A stretch of DNA of 13,456 nt, from contig NZ_NPEF01000014.1 of assembly GCF_002811955.1 (NCBI RefSeq), positions 17,070 through 30,525 of the forward strand, in the 5' to 3' direction. This document shows positions 8,378 to 13,456 of this stretch, piece by piece. Below the pieces are notes generated by a model. That model saw nothing but the letters and a program-made list of their open reading frames with translations, ran no database searches and was not told the origin of the DNA. The position numbers were made by a program, and so were the translations under genes. Each line of letters begins with the position of its first letter. Position 1 is the first letter of the stretch. The stretch comes from Leptospira ellisii. Lineage in GTDB: Bacteria > Spirochaetota > Leptospiria > Leptospirales > Leptospiraceae.

Positions 8378-8395
8378 CCACCCGGAATCGGGTGG
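8378..8395. repeat. GC-rich perfect hairpin
   Basis: CCACCCG (8378-8384) pairs perfectly with CGGGTGG (8389-8395) around a GAAT loop. No T run follows on either strand, so it is not a typical intrinsic terminator. It may be a dispersed palindromic repeat, which would need a genome-wide count to show. Confidence 0.4.
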
Positions 8396-8460
8396 TGGAG
8401 GAGTGGCGGCGGGAAAAAAATCCGGAAAATTTTCCTATCACGAAATCCGGCTTCCTGCAA

Positions 8461-8482
8461 GCGGAATTTTTCCGTTGTTTTT
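8461..8482 (+). terminator. Weak intrinsic terminator candidate
   Basis: CGGAA (8462-8466) pairs with TTCCG (8470-8474) around a TTT loop and is followed by TTGTTTTT. The stem is only 5 bp plus a possible G-T pair, so termination would be inefficient. It could end the phosphatase/hydratase transcript. Confidence 0.35.
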
Positions 8483-8493
8483 CGGCGGAATTA

Positions 8494-8529
8494 CGACCGA
8501 ATCCGTCGGTCGACAGCCGACATCGGTCG
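8494..8529. repeat. Two-tier stem-loop
   Basis: CGACCGA (8494-8500) pairs with TCGGTCG (8523-8529), and inside it GTCGG (8505-8509) pairs with CCGAC (8517-8521), separated by an asymmetric 4/1 internal loop and closed by a 7-nt loop. It lies about 85 nt upstream of the DUF192 start, within its possible mRNA leader. Confidence 0.35.
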
Positions 8530-8613
8530 GAGCGCAAACGGGAAACGTCCTAAATTCGATCTTAAATCCGCGCCGATATTAAAAACGAATCCCCTCGAAA
8601 AGGAGAATACGAT

Positions 8614-9069
8614 ATGTTTCCGAATCGATCCAAGCTCATATTCCTATTTCTTATTCTGCTTTCGATTACGCCTAACGTGCAATCGAAGGATCCGGAGAAG
8701 ATCACGATTTACGTGGACGACCATCCCTTGCTCGTCGAAGTCGTCAATACCCCCGCGGACCGCGCCAAAGGATTGATGTATCGTAAACATTTAGCCGAAA
8801 ACGAAGGGATGTTGTTCGTTTTTCCGGAACCGGATTATCTCAGTTTTTGGATGAAGAACACCTGGATCCCTTTGAGCATCGCCTATTTTAACGCGGACCG
8901 CAGGATCACCGATCTTCACGATATGAAACCGAACCAGACTTCGGAATTGTATCATTCCAGCGAAAAGGCTCTTTACGCCTTGGAAACGAACCAGGGTTGG
9001 TTCGCGAAAAGGAATATCGGAAAATACGGGGTGTTAAAACTGCCGGATCGAATAAAAACGGCGCGTTAG
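8614..9069 (+). CDS. Exported DUF192 family protein
   Basis: The 151-residue product has a signal peptide (residues 1 to about 24, ending near NVQS before KDPEK) and then a DUF192 domain that fills the rest. Family hallmarks are visible: VNTPADRAKGLMYRKHLAENEGMLFVF, then FWMKNTWIPLSIAYFN, then an ALE-x-N-x-GWF near the C terminus. DUF192 proteins are small exported beta-fold proteins of unknown biochemical role. The start is secure: AAAGGAG lies 8 nt before the ATG. The stop codon lies in the loop of an intrinsic terminator. A 320-bp gap separates it from the upstream hydratase gene, so it probably has its own promoter. Confidence 0.92.
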   Translation: MFPNRSKLIFLFLILLSITPNVQSKDPEKITIYVDDHPLLVEVVNTPADRAKGLMYRKHLAENEGMLFVFPEPDYLSFWMKNTWIPLSIAYFNADRRITDLHDMKPNQTSELYHSSEKALYALETNQGWFAKRNIGKYGVLKLPDRIKTAR

Positions 9070-9082
9070 TCGCGCTTTTGTT
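9056..9082. terminator. Bidirectional intrinsic terminator
   Basis: GCGCG (9061-9065) pairs with CGCGC (9071-9075) around a 5-nt loop that contains most of the DUF192 stop codon. On the plus strand TTTTGTT follows; on the minus strand CG and then TTTTTATT follow. It can therefore end both the DUF192 gene and the converging DUF3332 gene. The stem is short but entirely G-C. Confidence 0.6.
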
Positions 9083-9086
9083 CGAT

Positions 9087-9114
9087 CGTTTCCCGCGCGT
9101 CCGTCGCGAAAACG
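9087..9114. repeat. Hairpin between convergent genes
   Basis: CGTTT (9087-9091) pairs with AAACG (9110-9114), and CGCG (9094-9097) with CGCG (9105-9108). It lies between two convergent genes next to the terminator and may help termination or protect 3' ends. No long T tract follows on either strand. Confidence 0.35.
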
Positions 9115-9156
9115 AATGTTCTCGGACGGACAAAGAAGTCTAACGTGCGACGGGAA

Positions 9157-9762
9157 TTAGAGGGATTCCGATACGAATTTTGCTTCCAGATCGGAAACCG
9201 TTTTCGCGTCGATGACTTTGCTCGATTTTAATTTTCCTTGTTCCGCCATCTTCAGAATCATTTTGGATCCCACGGTTTCGGAGGTCACGACGATCTCTTC
9301 GAGCTTTCCGTTTTTCTCGGTGAAGAACTTTCCTTTTTCGGAACGGAGCGCGGTTAAGGTCTGCGTTTTACCATCCTTTTCGTGCGCCAAATCCAAACGG
9401 CTTCCGAAGTTGGAATAGGTTAAAGTCAGTTTTTCGCCGTTCTCTTCCAGCGTTTTGACGAATTTTCCGTCCTGATCGTATTCGTTCAAACCGATCGGAT
9501 TGCTTCCGGACCAGAACTCGATCAGGTTGAAAAGAAAGAAGTCGAAAAGCCCGCCGATCAACATCAAAAATCCGAATGGGATATAGAAAAGAACGGTTTT
9601 GATGATTTTCGCAAGCATTCCGCTTCCGATATTCAAATCGTCGTTTGCGTTGTAGAATTTTCTGAGAACCGCGAACTTACCGAAACAATTGGAAAAGGAT
9701 ATCAACGTTATCATCGGAATGAGTAGGGCTACGAGGGTTTTACGAAACTTGTTTTGTTGCAT
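9157..9762 (-). CDS. DUF3332 family putative lipoprotein
   Basis: This 201-residue protein has a type II-like signal (KTLVALLIPMITLISFSNC) with C26 as the likely lipidated residue; the FSNC box is loose but acceptable for spirochaetes. NCFGKFAVLRKFYN is followed by a hydrophobic region around residues 49-84 containing FNLIEFWSGSNPI, which matches what I know of DUF3332 proteins. The soluble C-terminal half is beta-rich. No function is established for the family. The frame is open to a TTG at 9771, but that codon directly abuts AAGGAG (9772-9777); the ATG at 9762 has that Shine-Dalgarno at an ideal 9 nt, so I choose the ATG. The gene is divergent from the MBOAT gene and convergent with DUF192. 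Confidence 0.85.
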   Translation of the reverse strand: MQQNKFRKTLVALLIPMITLISFSNCFGKFAVLRKFYNANDDLNIGSGMLAKIIKTVLFYIPFGFLMLIGGLFDFFLFNLIEFWSGSNPIGLNEYDQDGKFVKTLEENGEKLTLTYSNFGSRLDLAHEKDGKTQTLTALRSEKGKFFTEKNGKLEEIVVTSETVGSKMILKMAEQGKLKSSKVIDAKTVSDLEAKFVSESL

Positions 9763-9855
9763 GAAAATCAACTCCTTGGATCAGATTTTTGAGAATTGAA
9801 TCCTTCGGCTGAAAATATGCAAGGTTTTTCTTTTTTTAGGAAAGAATTTCGACTT

Positions 9856-9883
9856 TTGCCGTGGGAGAAGAACGATCATAATT
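9856..9883 (+). promoter_or_regulatory. Candidate sigma-70 promoter for the MBOAT gene
   Basis: TTGCCG (9856-9861) and CATAAT (9878-9883) are 16 bp apart, matching the -35 and -10 consensus at four and five of six positions. Transcription would begin near 9890, about 47 nt upstream of the TTG start codon. A small inverted repeat (GACC, GGA, GGTC at 9888-9898) lies right at the predicted start. Confidence 0.4.
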
Positions 9884-9934
9884 CCTTGACCGGAGGTCGA
9901 CGTGGAAAAACATGAGAGGAACCTAAGGAGCGGA

Positions 9935-11391
<1,457 letters not shown>

Positions 11392-11418
11392 ATCTCTCGA
11401 ATTCGGCTAACAACGACT

Positions 11419-11479
11419 AAGCGGTAGATCCGCTTCCCGTTTAGGAACGAAACGCCCTTTCGGACGGGGAAGGCGTTTC
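11419..11479 (+). terminator. Pair of hairpins after the MBOAT gene
   Basis: The first hairpin pairs AAGCGG (11419-11424) with CCGCTT (11430-11435) around TAGAT. The second pairs GAAACGCC (11449-11456) with GGCGTTTC (11472-11479) around a 15-nt loop. Both are perfect and lie in the first 90 nt after the MBOAT stop, where a terminator is expected. Neither is followed by a strong T run, so rho-dependent termination or 3'-end protection is as likely as intrinsic termination. Confidence 0.4.
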
Positions 11480-11544
11480 TACGCCGCATTCTCCGGGTAA
11501 AAACCTTCTCGACAAACCCGTATTCCGCTGTAACCCTGATCTTG

Positions 11545-11904
11545 ATGTCCGGAAACCCAGATCAACAACCGAGAAGTCATCGATATTATCCGAATTCTTT
11601 CGCGGACTATATCATACAAATCGAATTCGGTTTGATAACGCTTCACGCCAAATTGGGAAACATTTCGGAAACCGGAATCTGTCTCATCTTCAACGGAGAG
11701 GATCTGGATCCGATGGAACCCGTACACGGTTCCGTCATCGAGAAAAAATCGGGGAAACGTCTCGAATTCGAAGGCGACATCGTTTGGGCCGGACCGGAGA
11801 CGATCGATCACAAACGCAAATTCGTATACGGACTTAGGTTCAGAGTGCCTTTGATTCTCACCGAAACCTTAGTGCTGATCAATCTTTCTTTGCAGGATCC
11901 CTGA
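11545..11904 (+). CDS. PilZ-like domain protein
   Basis: This 119-residue single-domain protein probably binds cyclic di-GMP and relays the signal to an unknown partner. The pattern fits PilZ: an arginine-rich start (PRSHRYYP), then a beta strand and GNISETGICLIF, which matches the N-x-S-x-x-G motif, followed by strands ending with a VWAG...YGLRF pair typical of the domain. The first motif has R-x-x-R rather than the canonical R-x-x-x-R, so c-di-GMP binding is less certain. A TTG at 11542 directly precedes the ATG at 11545; I use the ATG. Neither has a convincing Shine-Dalgarno sequence. It is separated from the MBOAT gene by 153 bp and from the sigma factor by 80 bp. Confidence 0.75.
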   Translation: MSGNPDQQPRSHRYYPNSFADYIIQIEFGLITLHAKLGNISETGICLIFNGEDLDPMEPVHGSVIEKKSGKRLEFEGDIVWAGPETIDHKRKFVYGLRFRVPLILTETLVLINLSLQDP

Positions 11905-11984
11905 GTCCGTTCGGGTTCGAATTTCCGGATTGCCATATCCGCTTCCTTAAGGATTCTTGAATCAGGACTTCACCTTCTACAAGC

Positions 11985-12587
<603 letters not shown>

Positions 12588-12592
12588 GAAAA

Positions 12593-13162
12593 ATGAAACG
12601 TTTAGATTCTAAATTTAAGGTGCCTCTTTTTCTCAAACGGGAAGACGGGGATCTGCTGAAAATCGAACATTCTCTGATTAAGACCATGTCCGAATTAAGA
12701 GATCGGGAACTTCGTTCCCTTCGAATGAGTGATGATTTTTCGATCCGATTGAAAAATCAACTGAGTCAAATTCGCCCTGAGCCGGAAAACGGATGGTTTA
12801 AAGTCCGGGAATTGGTTTTTGGAAACCGCGGGTTGCAACTTTCCTTGTCGGCGGCTTTGGCCCTTGCCCTCGTTTTTGCGGTTTATAATCGTGTTCAATC
12901 CTCCAATTTGCCGATTCAATCCGAACGTTCCGGAACCGTTTTCGGTCAAAACGAAACGGGTAATTTTCAGGATATTCCTTCGGCCGGAAAATTCGTTTCG
13001 GACGGCAACAACGTTTATTTGCGGGAAATTCCTTCCGGCGCCGAAGCGAAGAAAACGATCGATTCTCTTCAGCGGTATTTTTCGGACAAAGGGGATTTGA
13101 GAACCGCAGAGGAATTAGGAAAAATTCTCGAACTGACGCAGGGGATTCCCTCCGGCAAATAA
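12593..13162 (+). CDS. Single-pass membrane protein, candidate anti-sigma factor
   Basis: No family is recognised with certainty. The 189-residue product has a charged N-terminal region of about 78 residues, one transmembrane helix near residues 80-98 (LQLSLSAALALALVFAVYN), and a periplasmic tail of about 90 residues. That is the usual anti-sigma topology, and the gene starts five bases after the ECF sigma stop, so it is probably its regulator. The cytoplasmic part lacks the H-x-x-x-C-x-x-C zinc motif of ZAS-type anti-sigma factors and has no cysteine at all. It does have helical, charge-rich segments (SLIKTMSELRDRELRSLRMS). AGG lies 8 nt before the ATG. A strong terminator follows, so the two genes form an operon end. 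Confidence 0.7.
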   Translation: MKRLDSKFKVPLFLKREDGDLLKIEHSLIKTMSELRDRELRSLRMSDDFSIRLKNQLSQIRPEPENGWFKVRELVFGNRGLQLSLSAALALALVFAVYNRVQSSNLPIQSERSGTVFGQNETGNFQDIPSAGKFVSDGNNVYLREIPSGAEAKKTIDSLQRYFSDKGDLRTAEELGKILELTQGIPSGK

Positions 13163-13187
13163 TTTTTGAGAGGGACGCGTTCGTTGG

Positions 13188-13224
13188 AAGCGCCGGTAAT
13201 CCTTGCGGATTCCCGGCGTTTTTT
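13188..13224 (+). terminator. Strong intrinsic terminator
   Basis: CGCCGG (13191-13196) pairs with CCGGCG (13213-13218) and AATCC (13198-13202) with GGATT (13207-13211), separated by one T-C mismatch and closed by a TTGC loop. Six T follow directly. It ends the sigma/anti-sigma operon. Confidence 0.9.
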
Positions 13225-13226
13225 GT

Positions 13227-13404
13227 GCGTGAGTTCCCGCACTTGTTTTGCGTTCCAACGGAGTTTGTGCACGTTGTTTTACGGAGAACTGCGTGAGTTC
13301 CCGCACTTGTTTTGCGTTCCAACGGAGTTTGTGCACGTTGTTTTACGGAGAACTGCGTGAGTTCCCACACTTGTTTTGCGTTCCAACGGAGTTTGCGCAC
13401 GTTG
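13227..13404. repeat. 64-bp tandem repeat, about 2.8 copies
   Basis: Copies begin at 13227, 13291 and 13355. The first two are identical over all 64 bp; the third covers 50 bp with two substitutions (A for G at its 13th base, C for T at its 42nd) and then diverges. Each unit contains short inverted pairs, TGCG with CGCA and CAACG with CGTTG. The period is not a multiple of three, so the array does not encode a protein repeat. It begins directly after the terminator T run. Confidence 0.9.
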
Positions 13405-13456
13405 CCGCTTCCCCGCTTCTGCTACTTTCCGATTCCTTGTTGCCGTCTTTGAAAAA
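13405..13456. other. Unassigned end of window
   Basis: This pyrimidine-rich stretch follows the diverged third repeat copy. I see no gene, hairpin or promoter in it. Confidence 0.4.

Larger units (their letters stand above)
8294..8613. other. Structured 320-bp intergenic region
   Basis: This gap between the hydratase and the DUF192 gene has no credible coding frame: the overlapping frames are low-complexity or run through the downstream gene. It contains a weak AT-rich hairpin right after the hydratase stop (AAAACG at 8297-8302 with CGTTTT at 8307-8312), the hairpins at 8378-8395 and 8494-8529, and a weak terminator at 8461-8482. A long leader or a small RNA is possible but unproven. Confidence 0.5.

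Noticed and set aside
8378..8395. Intrinsic terminator after the hydratase gene
   Set aside because: The stem is perfect, but no T run follows on either strand, so it is listed only as a hairpin.
8354..8776. 140-residue plus-strand frame across the gap into the DUF192 gene
   Set aside because: It overlaps the well-supported DUF192 gene in another frame, is rich in Arg and Ser, and has no ribosome binding site.
13069..13400. Minus-strand reading frames across the terminal repeats encoding repeated LRWNAKQV-like segments
   Set aside because: They arise from the 64-bp tandem repeat, whose period shifts the frame at each copy, and they run into the antisense of the membrane protein gene. No Shine-Dalgarno or family match is seen.
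13225..13404. Possible CRISPR array at the right end
   Set aside because: The 64-bp units are directly contiguous with no unique spacers, and no cas gene is present.

Overview
The window looks like a chromosomal segment of a Leptospira species. The grounds are the protein style (DUF3332 lipoprotein with a loose spirochaetal lipobox, porin-like outer membrane protein, SpoIIE-type phosphatase with an integral membrane sensor, PilZ protein, ECF sigma factor) and short GTTCC-type repeats between genes. Base composition is near half G+C by eye, higher than in L. interrogans, so one of the more GC-rich species is likely. Genus is inferred from recognised families, not from a search.

Layout. 1-335 is non-coding, with a long inverted repeat, a small palindrome and a leader hairpin. 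336-1877 encodes an outer-membrane porin-like protein and 1904-3979 a methyl-accepting chemotaxis protein. Two bases later comes a short reading frame that resembles the N-terminal domain of epoxide hydrolases and is probably a gene remnant (3982-4173). A small four-helix membrane protein (4216-4623) runs tail to tail into a minus-strand HEXXH metallopeptidase-like gene (4613-5644); their ends overlap by 11 bp. From a divergent intergenic region a plus-strand cluster follows: a small exported protein (5804-6154), a membrane PP2C/SpoIIE phosphatase overlapping it by 26 bp (6129-7511), and an enoyl-CoA hydratase 8 bp further on (7520-8293). A hairpin-rich 320-bp gap leads to an exported DUF192 protein (8614-9069), which converges on a DUF3332 lipoprotein (9157-9762, minus) across a bidirectional terminator. 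Divergently, an MBOAT acyltransferase starts at a TTG codon (9937-11391). Then come a PilZ-domain protein (11545-11904), an ECF sigma factor (11985-12587) and a one-helix membrane protein probably acting as its anti-sigma factor (12593-13162). A strong terminator closes that operon, and nearly three copies of a 64-bp tandem repeat follow.

How the genes work together. Many encode envelope or signalling functions: chemoreception, phosphatase-based partner switching, c-di-GMP binding, ECF sigma control, and envelope modification by MBOAT. Only two groups have strong evidence of co-expression: the exported protein/phosphatase/hydratase cluster and the sigma/anti-sigma pair. I see no phage, transposase, CRISPR array, tRNA or rRNA. 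I do not see a clearly new multi-gene system; the most unusual items are the epoxide-hydrolase remnant, the orphan MBOAT gene, the atypical anti-sigma candidate and the structured intergenic repeats.
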